Under the pieces are notes generated by a model. That model was not told the DNA's origin. It saw nothing but the letters and a program-made list of their open reading frames with translations, and did no database searches. The translations under genes were made by a program, and so were the position numbers. Of a stretch of DNA of 64,000 bases, positions 15,187 through 26,930 are shown piece by piece (position 1 is the first letter of the stretch; each line of letters begins with the position of its first letter). This DNA is from Limnohabitans sp. 2KL-17 (GTDB lineage Bacteria; Pseudomonadota; Gammaproteobacteria; Burkholderiales; Burkholderiaceae_C). The stretch covers positions 78,173 through 142,172 of the forward strand of contig NZ_NESK01000003.1 of NCBI RefSeq assembly GCF_003063415.1. The letters run 5' to 3'.

Positions 15187-15903
15187 ATGGCCAACATTCT
15201 TCTGAAAGTCAAAGACCTGCAAGTTGGTTACGGCGGCATCCAGGCAGTCAAGGGCGTGAGCCTTGAAGTGCGCGAAGGCGAACTGGTGTCGCTGATCGGC
15301 TCCAACGGTGCTGGCAAAACCACCACCATGAAAGCCATCACCGGCACTTTGCCACTGCAAGCGGGTGATATCGAGTACATGGGCAAAAGCATCAAAGGCC
15401 AAGGCCCCTGGGACTTGGTCAAACAAGGACTGGCCATGGTGCCGGAAGGCCGTGGTGTGTTCACGCGTATGACCATCACCGAAAACCTGCAGATGGGTGC
15501 TTACATCCGTTCAGACACCGCAGAGATTGCCGACGACATCGAGAAGATGTTCACCATCTTTCCGCGTTTGCGTGAACGCAAGGACCAGTTGGCAGGCACC
15601 ATGTCCGGTGGTGAGCAGCAAATGCTGGCCATGGGCCGCGCCCTGATGAGCCGCCCCAAGGTGCTGCTGTTGGATGAACCCTCCATGGGCTTGTCGCCCA
15701 TCATGGTCGACAAAATATTCGAGGTGGTGCGTGATGTCTACGCACAAGGCGTGACGGTGCTATTGGTGGAGCAAAACGCCAGCCGTGCTCTGGCCATTGC
15801 CGACCGTGGCTATGTGATGGATTCTGGGCTGATCACCATGACCGGCGTGGGCAAGGACATGCTCGAAGACCCCAAGGTGCGAGCGGCTTATCTGGGTGAG
15901 TAA
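15187..15903 (+). CDS. livF: Branched-chain amino acid ABC transporter ATP-binding protein LivF
   Basis: This is a 238-residue ABC ATPase with Walker A GSNGAGKTT, signature MSGGEQQMLAMGRAL and Walker B VLLLDEPSMGLSP, the last typical of LivF. Together with LivG it forms the ATPase pair of the importer. GGGAGGAC precedes ATG 15187, overlapping the end of livG. A strong terminator follows at 15922-15950, so the operon ends here. Confidence 0.93.
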   Translation: MANILLKVKDLQVGYGGIQAVKGVSLEVREGELVSLIGSNGAGKTTTMKAITGTLPLQAGDIEYMGKSIKGQGPWDLVKQGLAMVPEGRGVFTRMTITENLQMGAYIRSDTAEIADDIEKMFTIFPRLRERKDQLAGTMSGGEQQMLAMGRALMSRPKVLLLDEPSMGLSPIMVDKIFEVVRDVYAQGVTVLLVEQNASRALAIADRGYVMDSGLITMTGVGKDMLEDPKVRAAYLGE

Positions 15904-15921
15904 GCACCCTTTGCAAGCCCC

Positions 15922-15950
15922 AAAAAAAGCCCGGCATGCCGGGCTTTTTT
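15922..15950. terminator. Intrinsic terminator after livF
   Basis: AGCCCGGC and GCCGGGCT form a stem around ATGC-type central bases, with A7 before and T6 after. It can end both the liv operon and the leftward Bug receptor gene (3' end at 15985). Confidence 0.9.
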
Positions 15951-15984
15951 GTGCAACAAGATGGGCGCAGAAAAATCTTGTTTC

Positions 15985-16950
15985 TTAGTCCACCCTTGCG
16001 CCACTGGCTTTCACCACCGCCTCGTAGCGCGCCAGCTCTTTTTTCATGAAACCGCCAAACTGCTCTGGCGTGTTGCCCACGGGTTCAGCCAACAGCATGG
16101 CAAATCGGGCCTGCGTTTCTGGCGCTTGCAGTGCTGTAACAAAGGCCTTGTTCAGTCGATCCACCACGTCGCGTGGTGTGGCAGCGGGCGCCACCAAACC
16201 CCACCAAGTGTCGATTTCGAAATCTTTCAGTGTCTCGCTCATGCTCGGGATGTCGGGCAGGGCATTGCTTCGTTTGGCGGTGGTGACCGCCAGCGCCTTG
16301 AGGCGGCCTGCCTTGATGTTGGCTGCGGCAGTGGCCAAGTTGTCGAAGTTGAAGTCGACCTGACCCGACAGCAAGGCCAGTTGCGCAGGGTTGCCCCCGT
16401 TGTAGGGGATGTGCACCGCAAAAATGCCCGCTGCGCGTTTGAACATTTCGCCGGCCAGATGGCCCGCGCTTCCGTTGCCGCCTGAGCCAAAGTTCAGCTT
16501 GGCCGGGTTGGCTTTGGCATATGCCACCAGATCGGCCAGGGTGTTGATCTTCAGGCCCTGTGCGGTTTCGGCGTTCATCACCAGCACATTGGGTACGCGC
16601 AGCATTTGGGTGATGGGGGCAAAGTCACGGCTGGCGTCGTAGGGCATTTTGGCGAAAAGCCAAGGGTTGATCGCGTGCGTGGCCGTGGCCGCAATGCCCA
16701 GGGTCAACCCGTCAGGGATTGATTTGGCCACCAAGTCGGCGCCCAGATTGCCGCCAGCGCCAGGACGGTTTTCAATGATCACGGTTCCCAGGCTGTCCTT
16801 CACACGCTCTGCCAGAGCCCTTGCTGTGACGTCGATGGGCCCGCCTGGCGCATAGGGCACGATGATGCGGATCGGCTTGCCCTGCGCTCAGGCCGGGGCG
16901 CTGAGTGCCAGCGATGCAGCGCCAAACTGGCGGCGGGTGAATAAATTCAT
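15985..16950 (-). pseudogene. Bug-family tripartite tricarboxylate receptor, interrupted by a stop in the signal peptide
   Basis: The mature region is a complete Bug (TctC-like) solute-binding protein: KPIRIIVPYAPGGPIDVTAR at the start, NRPGAGGNLGADLVAKS, then HIPYNGGNPAQLALLSGQVDFNFDNL and a normal C-terminus. The start at 16950 (MNLFTRRQFGAASLALSAPA) is a good signal peptide with GGAG about 8 bases upstream. Codon 21 is TGA (16890-16888) and is followed directly by AQGKPIRII; the family usually has PAWAQ here, so a single TGG to TGA change is likely. Without readthrough no exported receptor is made. The intact length would be 321 residues. No tctA/tctB genes are adjacent. Confidence 0.85.
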
Positions 16951-17011
16951 GGATGTACTCCGTGCAAAAGGGGGAGAGCGGTCACTTCAGTGAAGGCCAA
17001 GGGCGTCACGA

Positions 17012-18052
17012 TCAGACTTGGGCTTTGTCGGCCTCGGAGGTGAACGAGTCGGCATAAAACTCTTCCTCGGGCAGACCGCCTTGCGCCACATAGTCGCGCT
17101 TGGCCGAGTCCACTACGATGGGCGCACCGCAGGCATACACCTGGTAGCCTGACAGATCAGGGGTGTCTTGCAAAACGGCCTGGTGAACAAAGCCGGTGCG
17201 GCCCGTCCAGTGGTCTTCAACTTCGGCGTTCGAGATCACGGGCACGTAGCGCAGGTTGGGCATTTCGGCCAACCGGGCTTGCACCCATTCGGCCATGTAG
17301 AGGTCATCAGGGCGACGCCCCCCCCAATACAGCGTGGCGGATCGGGTGATACCACGGTGCTGCATGTGCTCGATGAGTGCCTTGATGGGCGCAAAACCTG
17401 TGCCCGAGGCCAGCAAGACGATCGGCTTGTCGCTGTCTTCTCGCAGGTAAAAACTGCCGTAAGGGCCTTCGGCACGCAGGATGTCCTTTTTCTTCATGGT
17501 GGTGAAGACCGGGTCGGTGAACTTGCCGCCGGGCATGTGACGGATGTGCAGTTCCACGGTGGGTGGCGCCACTTCCAGGGTATGGGGCGCATTGGCCATG
17601 CTGTAACTGCGGCGCGAGCCGTCACGCAGCAAGAACTCGATGTACTGACCGGCGTGGAACTTCATCACGTCGTTGGCGGGCAGTTGCAGTGTCATCACGA
17701 CCACATCGTGTGATTTTTTCTCGAGGCTGACCACGCGCACCGGCATTTTCTTGACGGGCAGACCACCTTCTGCAGTGACCTGGCGCGATTCCAGAACCAC
17801 ATCGCTCTGGGCCTTGGCGCAGCAGGTCAGCACCAGACCTTGGGCTTCCTCTTCGTCACTTAATGCTTTGGCCTGGTGCGGGCCATGCACCACGGTGCCT
17901 GATATTTTTTTGCATTTGCACGAACCGCAGGCGCCATCCTTGCAGCCATAAGGCAGACCAATGCCCTGGCGAATGCCTGCCGCCAGCAAGGTTTCGTTGT
18001 CATCGGCTGTGAAGTTGCGGCCACTGGGCAGCACGGAAATTTGAAAGCTCAT
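17012..18052 (-). CDS. 2Fe-2S flavin oxidoreductase (CDP-6-deoxy-glucoseen reductase-like)
   Basis: The 346-residue protein has an N-terminal plant-type ferredoxin domain with Cys37, Cys42, Cys45 and Cys77 (YGCKDGACGSCKC, LTCCA). A ferredoxin-NADP reductase module follows: RRSYSMAN for FAD binding, LASGTGFAPIKALIEH for NAD(P)H binding and YACGAPIVVDSAK near the end. It transfers electrons from NAD(P)H through flavin and iron-sulfur to a partner not identified here. The family is common in Comamonadaceae under the name CDP-6-deoxy-delta-3,4-glucoseen reductase, though the substrate is rarely shown. The start at 18052 is preferred; the upstream frame overlaps the promoter of the divergent epimerase gene. 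Confidence 0.85.
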   Translation of the reverse strand: MSFQISVLPSGRNFTADDNETLLAAGIRQGIGLPYGCKDGACGSCKCKKISGTVVHGPHQAKALSDEEEAQGLVLTCCAKAQSDVVLESRQVTAEGGLPVKKMPVRVVSLEKKSHDVVVMTLQLPANDVMKFHAGQYIEFLLRDGSRRSYSMANAPHTLEVAPPTVELHIRHMPGGKFTDPVFTTMKKKDILRAEGPYGSFYLREDSDKPIVLLASGTGFAPIKALIEHMQHRGITRSATLYWGGRRPDDLYMAEWVQARLAEMPNLRYVPVISNAEVEDHWTGRTGFVHQAVLQDTPDLSGYQVYACGAPIVVDSAKRDYVAQGGLPEEEFYADSFTSEADKAQV

Positions 18053-18099
18053 CTTTTGGGTATCCTTGAGGGTGTGAATTCGACCCGGAACCTCTGATT

Positions 18100-19050
18100 T
18101 TGCCTTCAAACCAAAACCCCTTGGGCGCCTTGCCCGCCCGCTTTCGCCGCCAGCGTGTCCTGATCGTGGGCTGTGGCGATGTGGGCTTGCGCACAGCCGG
18201 TCAGTTGGGCGCGCCAAAAAGGCAGAGGGTGCGCCTGCTGGCGCTGACATCTTCCCCCGAACGCGTGCGTTTGTTGCGGGCTTGCGGTATCACCCCTTTG
18301 CAAGGCAATCTGGACGATGCGGCCAGTTTGAAGCGCCTAGCGGGCATCGCCCACCGGGTCATCCACTTGGCCCCACCCCCGAGCGAGAGGCGTGGACAGT
18401 CCGACAGGGATCCGCGCAGTTTGGCCTTGGTGCGTGTTTTGCGTTTGCGCACACCACCGCAAGTGGTGGTGTACGGATCCACTACGGGTGTCTATGGCGA
18501 TTGCGCTGGCCAGCGTGTCGATGAAACGTGGCCCGTGAAACCGCACACGCCCCGCGCGCAACGCCGGGTCGATGCTGAAAAGCTGATGCGATTTTTGGGG
18601 CGCAGTGGCGTGCGGGTCAGTGTGCTGCGCATCCCCGGCATCTATGCACCCGATCGGGAAGGCGGCACCCCTCGTGAACGCTTGCTCAAAGGCACGCCAG
18701 TGCTGGTCTCTAAAGAAGATGTGTACACCAACCACATCCACGCGAACGATCTGGCGCGGGCTTGTGCTGCCGCCTTGTGGCGTGGCAAGCCGCAGCGCGT
18801 GGTGAACGTGACAGACGACACCGACCTGAAAATGGGTGATTACTTTGATTTGGCAGCCGGCTTGTACGGCTTGCCCAAGCCGCCCCGCATGGCGCGCAGC
18901 GATGCCAATGTGGCGTTGCCCTTGATGCTGCTGAGCTTCATGAACGAGTCTCGACGGCTGGACAACACCCGCATGAAGCAAGAGTTGAAGATACGGCTGC
19001 GCTACCCGCATGTGCGAGACGGCTTGAGCCTGCAAGGCCAGTTGCTTTGA
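18100..19050 (+). CDS. NAD-dependent epimerase/dehydratase-like protein (atypical SDR, YeeZ type)
   Basis: A Rossmann fold opens the protein (RRQRVLIVGCGDVGLRTA, dinucleotide-binding GxGxxG-type). Further SDR elements are VVYGSTTGVYGDCAGQRVDET and HANDLARACAAALW. The usual catalytic YxxxK pair is not obvious, as in the YeeZ-like atypical SDR group, so it may bind NAD(P) without the classical chemistry. The start is uncertain: TTG 18100 gives 316 residues, with no strong ribosome-binding site. It is divergent from the flavin reductase gene and followed after 22 bases by hslR. Confidence 0.75.
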   Translation: MPSNQNPLGALPARFRRQRVLIVGCGDVGLRTAGQLGAPKRQRVRLLALTSSPERVRLLRACGITPLQGNLDDAASLKRLAGIAHRVIHLAPPPSERRGQSDRDPRSLALVRVLRLRTPPQVVVYGSTTGVYGDCAGQRVDETWPVKPHTPRAQRRVDAEKLMRFLGRSGVRVSVLRIPGIYAPDREGGTPRERLLKGTPVLVSKEDVYTNHIHANDLARACAAALWRGKPQRVVNVTDDTDLKMGDYFDLAAGLYGLPKPPRMARSDANVALPLMLLSFMNESRRLDNTRMKQELKIRLRYPHVRDGLSLQGQLL

Positions 19051-19072
19051 TGCGGCTGATGGAGAAACCAGG

Positions 19073-19474
19073 ATGAATGCCCAACGTATCGACAAATGGC
19101 TATGGGCTGCACGTTTCTTCAAGACCCGCAGCATTGCCAGCGATGAAATTGACAAAAATCGCGTGCAGGTCAACGGCTTGGATGCCAAAGCCTCGCGTGA
19201 GGTCAAAGAGGGCGATACGGTGCGCTTAAGGCAAGGCGCGGTCGAGCGCACGGTGCTGGTGCAGGGCCTGAGCGGGGTGCGGGGTCCGGCAACGGCCGCT
19301 CAGTTGCTTTACGAAGAAACCCCTGAAAGTATCCAGGCGCGCCAAAAAGCCGCCGAGATGCACCGCTTGGCGCGGGAGCCCGCCCTCAGCATTGAGCAGG
19401 GCCGGCCCACCAAGCGCGATCGGAGGCTCATTGCGCGTGCATGGGATGACCGATGGGGTGCCGGGATCGATTGA
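19073..19474 (+). CDS. hslR: S4-domain RNA-binding protein, heat-shock protein 15 (HslR)
   Basis: The 133-residue protein begins with an S4 RNA-binding domain (RIDKWLWAARFFKTRSIASDEIDKNRVQVNG) and ends with a basic tail (RPTKRDRRLIARA), matching Hsp15. In E. coli Hsp15 rescues stalled 50S subunits that carry nascent chains. AACCAGG lies before the ATG. It follows the SDR gene closely and may share its transcript. Confidence 0.85.
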   Translation: MNAQRIDKWLWAARFFKTRSIASDEIDKNRVQVNGLDAKASREVKEGDTVRLRQGAVERTVLVQGLSGVRGPATAAQLLYEETPESIQARQKAAEMHRLAREPALSIEQGRPTKRDRRLIARAWDDRWGAGID

Positions 19475-19520
19475 GGCGCCCCCAAAGCAGCCAAAGGATC
19501 AGACGTCCACAGGCTGTGTC

Positions 19521-20654
19521 TCAAACCACCTTGATCTTGCCCGCCGCATCCCTGGCACGTTGCAATGCGTTGGGCCCTTTGGCCAAAGCCACGGCCATGC
19601 GGCGGTAAGGCCGCGTGCTGGGTTTGCCAAAGATGCGAACGTCCACACCCGGCTCCGACAAAGCCGCTGGTACACCCGTGAATTGCGGATTGGTGCCTTC
19701 CTTGTCAGCCAGCACCACGGCGCTGGCGCCTTCCACGCAGTCGATCTGCGGAATGGGCAGACCCAAAATGGCGCGGGCGTGCAAATCAAACTCACTCAGA
19801 CTCTGGCTGACCAGAGTGACCATGCCGGTGTCGTGTGGGCGAGGGCTCAATTCGCTGAAAATAACCTCGTCTTTTGTGACGAAAAACTCCACCCCAAACA
19901 GGCCCGCGCCACCCAAATCGGTGGTGACTTTTTCGGCCATGTCTTGCGCCGCCTGCAGATAGTTAGGCGCCATGGCTTGCGGCTGCCAGCTGTATTGGTA
20001 GTCACCACGTTCCTGAACGTGGCCGATGGGCTCGCAAAACAGTGTGGGGCCTTTGCGCTGGCGCACGGTGAGCAGGGTGATCTCAAACTCGAAGTGGATG
20101 AACTCTTCGACAATGACTTTCTGCCGGTCGCCGCGCATGCCCGCACAGGCGAATTCCCAGCAGTGCTGGATGTCGGCAGGTGTTTTGGCCACGCTTTGGC
20201 CTTTGCCCGATGAACTCATCACCGGCTTGATAACAACCGGAAAGCCGATTTCTGTGGCTTTGGCCAACAAATCAGCGGCTGAGTCGGCGTAGCTGAATTT
20301 GGCGGTGCGAACACCCAGCCCCACGGCCACATCGCGGATGCGGTCACGGTTCATGGTCAGGTTGGCGGCGCGGGCGCTGGGGATCACTTCAAAGCCTTCT
20401 TTTTCCACCTCCAGCAACACTTCGGTACGGATGGCTTCGATCTCGGGGACGATCAAGTCTGGCTGGTATTTGGCAATGGCGGCTCTTAGGGACGTTTCGT
20501 CGAGCATGCTGAAGACGCAGTATTCGTCTGCCACCTGCATGGCGGGTGCGCCTGCATAGCTGTCGCAGGCGATCACGTGACATCCCAGACGCTTGACACT
20601 GATGACGAATTCTTTCCCCAGTTCACCGGATCCCAAAAGGAGAATTTTTTTCAT
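19521..20654 (-). CDS. purT: Formate-dependent phosphoribosylglycinamide formyltransferase PurT
   Basis: This 377-residue ATP-grasp enzyme makes formyl-GAR from formate, ATP and GAR in purine synthesis, an alternative to folate-dependent PurN. Visible features are the N-terminal [14 protein letters not shown], the substrate region [15 protein letters not shown], the ATP-grasp loop [13 protein letters not shown] and the metal/ATP site [29 protein letters not shown]. It is slightly shorter than the E. coli protein (392). It lies convergent with hslR, with a 46-base gap. purF is encoded elsewhere in this window. Confidence 0.93.
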   Translation of the reverse strand: MKKILLLGSGELGKEFVISVKRLGCHVIACDSYAGAPAMQVADEYCVFSMLDETSLRAAIAKYQPDLIVPEIEAIRTEVLLEVEKEGFEVIPSARAANLTMNRDRIRDVAVGLGVRTAKFSYADSAADLLAKATEIGFPVVIKPVMSSSGKGQSVAKTPADIQHCWEFACAGMRGDRQKVIVEEFIHFEFEITLLTVRQRKGPTLFCEPIGHVQERGDYQYSWQPQAMAPNYLQAAQDMAEKVTTDLGGAGLFGVEFFVTKDEVIFSELSPRPHDTGMVTLVSQSLSEFDLHARAILGLPIPQIDCVEGASAVVLADKEGTNPQFTGVPAALSEPGVDVRIFGKPSTRPYRRMAVALAKGPNALQRARDAAGKIKVV

Positions 20655-20730
20655 ATCGTTGGATGGAATGTCGAGTTTTTGTGAGGTGTCTGCAGGGTTT
20701 GATCGTGCGCCTCTGGCATGGCCATGTTCT

Positions 20731-21729
20731 TCAAGCGTTTTTAAATTCGGTGTGAAGCTTGTCCATTTGAGCGGCCGTCAAGCGGTTGCCGTGCTGGCTC
20801 ACCACTGCTGCGGCTGTTCGGTTGGCCAGCGCGGCTGCTTCGATTGGCGTGCGGTCGTGGGTGATGGCGTACAAGAAGGTGCCTGCAAACATGTCGCCGG
20901 CGCCGTTGGTGTCAACGGCTTTGGTGGGTACGGCAGGCACATCGGTTCGGCTTTGGCCTTGAATGACGATGCAGCCTTTGGGGCCGCGGGTCAGGCACAC
21001 GGTTTTGGCCAAGACAGACAGTTGGCCGATGATGGTGTCCAGGTCGGTGGTGCCGCACCAGGTTTGAGCTTCCTCCTCGTTGGCAAACAAATAGTCGAGG
21101 CCATCACCCACCATGGCATCGAGACCCGCCTTGCAGAAATTGATCATGCTGACATCGCTGAGAGTCAGGGCGGTGGCCACCTGATGCTCTTGAGCGATCC
21201 GGCGGCCCTGAACTGCGGCTTCCAGCCCACTTGGCGATGCGGCCAGATAGCCTTCCATGTAATAAATCTTGGATTTGGCGATGTCTTGCGGGTGCAGGGC
21301 CTTGCTGTCGAGTTGCGAGGTGGCGCCCAGAAAGGTGCACATGCTTCGTTCGGCATCTGGCGTGACCAGCACCATGCAGCTGCCAGTCTGGCCTTCGGTG
21401 GGTCGGGTGTGGGTCAGGTTGGTGGCGACATCGTTGGCCTGCAGGTCTTGCGTATAGAACGCACCCAGTTCGTCATCGGCCACTCGGCAAGAGTAAAACG
21501 CTTTACCACCCAACTGGGCCAGGGCCACCACGGTGTTGCCGGCAGAGCCGCCGCCGGTTCGGCGGGCATGCAGGCCTTGCACATGGGTGAGCAGTTCTGC
21601 GCGTTGCGGGGTGTCGATCAGCGTCATGTGCCGCTTGCTCACACCCATGGTGTTCAGCAGGGCATCAGAAACTTCGTATTCGGTATCGACCAGGGCGTTG
21701 CCGATGGCGTAGAGGTGGTAATGAGACAT
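20731..21729 (-). CDS. PfkB-family sugar/nucleoside kinase, probable adenosine kinase
   Basis: The 332-residue protein has the PfkB signatures: [16 protein letters not shown] near residue 60 and [18 protein letters not shown] near residue 265, with the catalytic Asp in NGAGD. The adenosine-kinase subfamily is suggested by [13 protein letters not shown] at the start. It would phosphorylate adenosine or a related ribosyl substrate with ATP in the cytoplasm. It lies upstream of purT on the same strand (76-base gap), in keeping with a purine salvage role. Substrate choice is inferred. Confidence 0.8.
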   Translation of the reverse strand: MSHYHLYAIGNALVDTEYEVSDALLNTMGVSKRHMTLIDTPQRAELLTHVQGLHARRTGGGSAGNTVVALAQLGGKAFYSCRVADDELGAFYTQDLQANDVATNLTHTRPTEGQTGSCMVLVTPDAERSMCTFLGATSQLDSKALHPQDIAKSKIYYMEGYLAASPSGLEAAVQGRRIAQEHQVATALTLSDVSMINFCKAGLDAMVGDGLDYLFANEEEAQTWCGTTDLDTIIGQLSVLAKTVCLTRGPKGCIVIQGQSRTDVPAVPTKAVDTNGAGDMFAGTFLYAITHDRTPIEAAALANRTAAAVVSQHGNRLTAAQMDKLHTEFKNA

Positions 21730-21849
21730 GGCCGTTATGGATGATCAAAGGTCAGGAGTTTAGCGGTTGCGCTTCTGCGGTCGGGCGCAAATTGGCTGCG
21801 GTTAGGGGCCAATGTGGCCATGAAGGCCGCTGTGCGCCAATGCGCACCC

Positions 21850-22521
21850 TTACATCAAGCCCTGCTCAGCCATGGAAAAAGCCTGCCCTTGCCCCACGAT
21901 GATGTGGTCCAGCACGCGCACATCGACCAGTGCCAGCGAGGCTTTCAAGGTCTGGGTCAGGTGCTCATCGGCGCGGCTCGGTTGTACCGATCCGCTGGGG
22001 TGGTTGTGCGAGAGCACCACAGCCGCAGCTTGGTGGTGCAGGGCGCGCATGACAACTTCCCGGGGGTAGACGCTGGTTTGGCTGAGAGTGCCCCTGAAGA
22101 GCTCTTCCATGGCCAACATCCGGTTTTGGTTGTCTAAAAACAGCACGGCAAAGACCTCATGGTTTTTGTGGGCCAGTTGCAATTGCAGGTAATGCTTGAC
22201 GGCGTCAGGCGTGTGGAAGGCCTCGCGTTCTTTCAGGCGTTGGCTCAGAGCCCTGCGGGCCACTTCGAACACGGCCAGCAGTTCGGCTTGCTTGGCGGGT
22301 CCCAGGCCTTTGACCAATCGCAGCGATGCAACGGTAGCTTGCAAAAGCCCTGCGATGCCCCCTGGAGCCAGTAATTCCTCAGACAACTGGAAGACGTTTT
22401 TGCCCGCCATGCCCGTGCGCAGCAAGATGGCCAGCAACTCGATATCGCTCAGTGCTTGGGGGCCTCTAGCTAGTAATTTTTCGCGCGGGCGCGCGTCGGC
22501 AGGCAAGTCCTTCATGCTCAT
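21850..22521 (-). CDS. radC: RadC-family JAB-domain protein
   Basis: The 223-residue protein has the N-terminal UPF0758 helix-hairpin-helix part ([30 protein letters not shown]) and a JAB/MPN metalloprotease-like domain with [14 protein letters not shown] near residue 173, carrying the HxH...D metal ligands. Despite the name, a direct role in DNA repair is doubtful in the literature. The coding strand is divergent from slpA with a gap of about 130 bases. Confidence 0.9.
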   Translation of the reverse strand: MSMKDLPADARPREKLLARGPQALSDIELLAILLRTGMAGKNVFQLSEELLAPGGIAGLLQATVASLRLVKGLGPAKQAELLAVFEVARRALSQRLKEREAFHTPDAVKHYLQLQLAHKNHEVFAVLFLDNQNRMLAMEELFRGTLSQTSVYPREVVMRALHHQAAAVVLSHNHPSGSVQPSRADEHLTQTLKASLALVDVRVLDHIIVGQGQAFSMAEQGLM

Positions 22522-22650
22522 TTGATGCCCCTCCCCGGAGCAGCCTTCGGTCCTGTTTGCCCCTTTTGCGGAGCGGGTTGGCCGGGCTTTTTACAATAGT
22601 GCCTTCTTTATGCCTGTTTGGCCGCATTTGCGGCATTCCAGTAAACCCTT

Positions 22651-23093
22651 ATGTCCATTGTTGAACCTGGCTCTTTTTTGACACTCCACTACCGTCTGGC
22701 GGGCCCGCAAGGCGACATCATCAACACGTTCAACGATAAACCGGCCACCCTGTCGCTGGGCTCTGGCACCTTGACCCCTGCCCTGGAGCAGCGTTTGCTG
22801 GGCATGGCTGAGGGCGCAAGTCTGGTCATGGAGATTCCTGCAGGCGAGGCCTTTGGCGACCACAATCCGGACATGCAGCAATGGGTGGCGCGCAAGCTCC
22901 TCAATGAGTTGGGTGATCCGATGGAAAAATATGCTGCGGGTGATGTGGTGCAATTCCCCACGCCCGATGGCCTAGGTGCTTACGCAGGCACGGTGTTGCA
23001 AGTGAACAGCGAGGGCGCAGTGTTGTTTGACTTCAACCACCCGCTGGCCGGCCAACCTGTGACTTTTGAAATTGAATTGATTGGAGTGCTGTG

Positions 23094-23094
<1 letters not shown>
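22651..23094 (+). CDS. slpA: FKBP-type peptidyl-prolyl isomerase SlpA
   Basis: The 147-residue protein follows the SlyD/SlpA pattern: [11 protein letters not shown] at the start, [20 protein letters not shown], the inserted flap domain ([18 protein letters not shown]) and a return to FKBP strands ([18 protein letters not shown]). It catalyses proline isomerisation and acts as a chaperone in the cytoplasm. Its stop codon overlaps the ispH start by one base (TGATG), so the two are translationally coupled, an arrangement conserved in many proteobacteria. Confidence 0.9.
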
Positions 23095-25437
<2,343 letters not shown>

Positions 25438-25623
25438 ATTCCGATCGAAGCTGAACAGGGTATTTTGAACTTCATGCGCGCTGAGTTTTGGCATTGCTGT
25501 TGAGCACCAGATTGGCCTGCTGCGCTGCAGTGCTCAGTGACCATGTCGCCGTGCAATGCGGAGAATGACGGGTCAAGAAACCTTGAGGGGGCTCTGTTAG
25601 AATCCATTCTTCGACGAAACCCA

Positions 25624-25713
25624 GGAGGGGTGGCAGAGTGGTCGAATGTACCTGACTCGAAATCAGGCGTAGTGGCAACACTACCGAGGGTTCGAATCCC
25701 TCCTCCTCCGCCA
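25624..25713 (+). tRNA. tRNA-Ser (CGA)
   Basis: A 90-nt tRNA with acceptor GGAGGGG paired to CTCCTCC, a long variable arm (GTAGTGGCAACACTAC), T-loop GGTTCGAATCC and encoded CCA. The anticodon loop CTCGAAA gives anticodon CGA, reading UCG. It lies downstream of serS, its own synthetase gene. Confidence 0.95.
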
Positions 25714-25716
25714 AAT

Positions 25717-25752
25717 AAAAACCCTAAGTGATTGATTTACTTAGGGTTTTTT
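25717..25752 (+). terminator. Terminator after tRNA-Ser
   Basis: AAACCCTAAGT and ACTTAGGGTTT form an 11-bp stem with a short loop and a following T run (TTTTTTCTTTT). Confidence 0.9.
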
Positions 25753-25941
25753 CTTTTTTCCTTGAAGATACATTCCAAGTCAAACTAAAAAGTTGGACTT
25801 CACTCATCAAACCACGACATTCCTTGACAATGTCGCCCCAATTCATGCTTGGGAGCTTTTCGCAAGTTGATGCGGGATTTTTTTGTCACCAGTGGTTCTT
25901 GCTCCAAGCTGGATGATTTTCAACAGAGTCAAAGGGCGGCC

Positions 25942-26115
25942 ATGAAGTTTCTGTTGTGTTCCTGTTCTGTCGTTGTGCTGGTGGCCTGCTTGCCTGGCTG
26001 CACGGTCCTTGCCATTGCCGATGCTGCGGGCTCGGCGGTGGTCTATGGGGTCAAGACCACAGTGAACGTGCTGGATGCGGTCACGCCCGATCTGGTCAAC
26101 AAAAAAAAGGATTGA
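25942..26115 (+). CDS. Small lipoprotein, 57 aa (NF038104-like)
   Basis: This short protein begins MKFLLCSCSVVVLVACLPGC, a lipoprotein signal with a Leu-Pro-Gly-Cys lipobox, followed by the pattern DAAGSAVVYGVKTTVNVLDAVTPD that I associate with a family of tiny proteobacterial lipoproteins. AAAGGGCGGCC precedes ATG 25942, and a terminator follows at 26182. The function is unknown. An upstream in-frame start at 25849 is less likely because it hides the signal peptide. Confidence 0.7.
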   Translation: MKFLLCSCSVVVLVACLPGCTVLAIADAAGSAVVYGVKTTVNVLDAVTPDLVNKKKD

Positions 26116-26181
26116 GCCGCATCGCTTCAAGCTGGCTTGAGGGTGACCAAGGGGCGATCAATTTGTGCCTTTGGCACAAAG

Positions 26182-26209
26182 AAAAACCGGCACGTGAGCG
26201 CCGGTTTTT
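26182..26209. terminator. Intrinsic terminator between convergent genes
   Basis: AAAAACCGGC and GCCGGTTTTT form a perfect stem with an 8-base loop. It separates the small lipoprotein gene from the response-regulator gene and can serve both. Confidence 0.9.
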
Positions 26210-26242
26210 CAAAACGTGACAGGCACTTGGCGTGCCGTTGAC

Positions 26243-26848
26243 TCAAATACCCAGCCAGCCGTTGGTGCGTGCAAAGTGCAGAGCTTGTGTTCGGCTGTTG
26301 ACGCCCAGACGGCGGAACAGGCGCCAGAAGTGAACCTTGACGGTGTGCTCGCTGATGTCCAGTTTTTCGGCGATTTCACGGTTGGACAAACCCTGGTCCA
26401 GCATCAAAATCAATTGCTTTTGGCGCTTGGACAATTTGGTCGGGCCTGCAGTGCTGGCGGCGTCTTCGGCCGCAGCATCTTCTTCGGAAACCAACAGAGT
26501 ACGCAGCGCTGCAATGATTTCAGTCGGACTGTTTGATTTTTCGATGAATGCATTGGCCCCAGCTTCGAGACAGCGTGCCTCAAATTCACTGGCGCTGGCG
26601 CTGGTCACTACGGCCAGCGGCACATCCGGGTATTTGGCTTTCAACACCTGAACACCCGACATGCCCAGGGTGTCCGGCAATTGCAAATCAAGGCAGAAAA
26701 GCTCAGGCGTACCGTTCTTTTCAACGGTGGATTCCACCACATTCAGTTTGTGAATCGGGATGATTTTGAGTCCCGGGCGCACACGGTGAACGAGCATGGT
26801 CAGCGCATCGCGCATCAAGGGGTGGTCATCGATGACATACACAGTCAT
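26243..26848 (-). CDS. NarL/FixJ-type response regulator
   Basis: The 201-residue protein has an N-terminal receiver domain (VYVIDDHPLMRD with acidic pair, phospho-acceptor Asp in LFCLDLQLPD, Lys in AFIEKSNS) and a C-terminal LuxR-type HTH (LSKRQKQLILMLDQGLSNREIAEKLDISEHTVKVH). It should bind DNA on phosphorylation. No histidine kinase gene is adjacent, so it is an orphan in this window. The linker is rich in Ala and Glu. It lies convergent with the small lipoprotein gene and in tandem with trpS. Confidence 0.9.
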   Translation of the reverse strand: MTVYVIDDHPLMRDALTMLVHRVRPGLKIIPIHKLNVVESTVEKNGTPELFCLDLQLPDTLGMSGVQVLKAKYPDVPLAVVTSASASEFEARCLEAGANAFIEKSNSPTEIIAALRTLLVSEEDAAAEDAASTAGPTKLSKRQKQLILMLDQGLSNREIAEKLDISEHTVKVHFWRLFRRLGVNSRTQALHFARTNGWLGI

Positions 26849-26930
26849 ATTGGTCTCGGTAGTAAGCTAAAGGATTAAGGATACACTTATTTGTTGGTTT
26901 CAGCAATATTAAACGCCAAAACCAAAAAAA

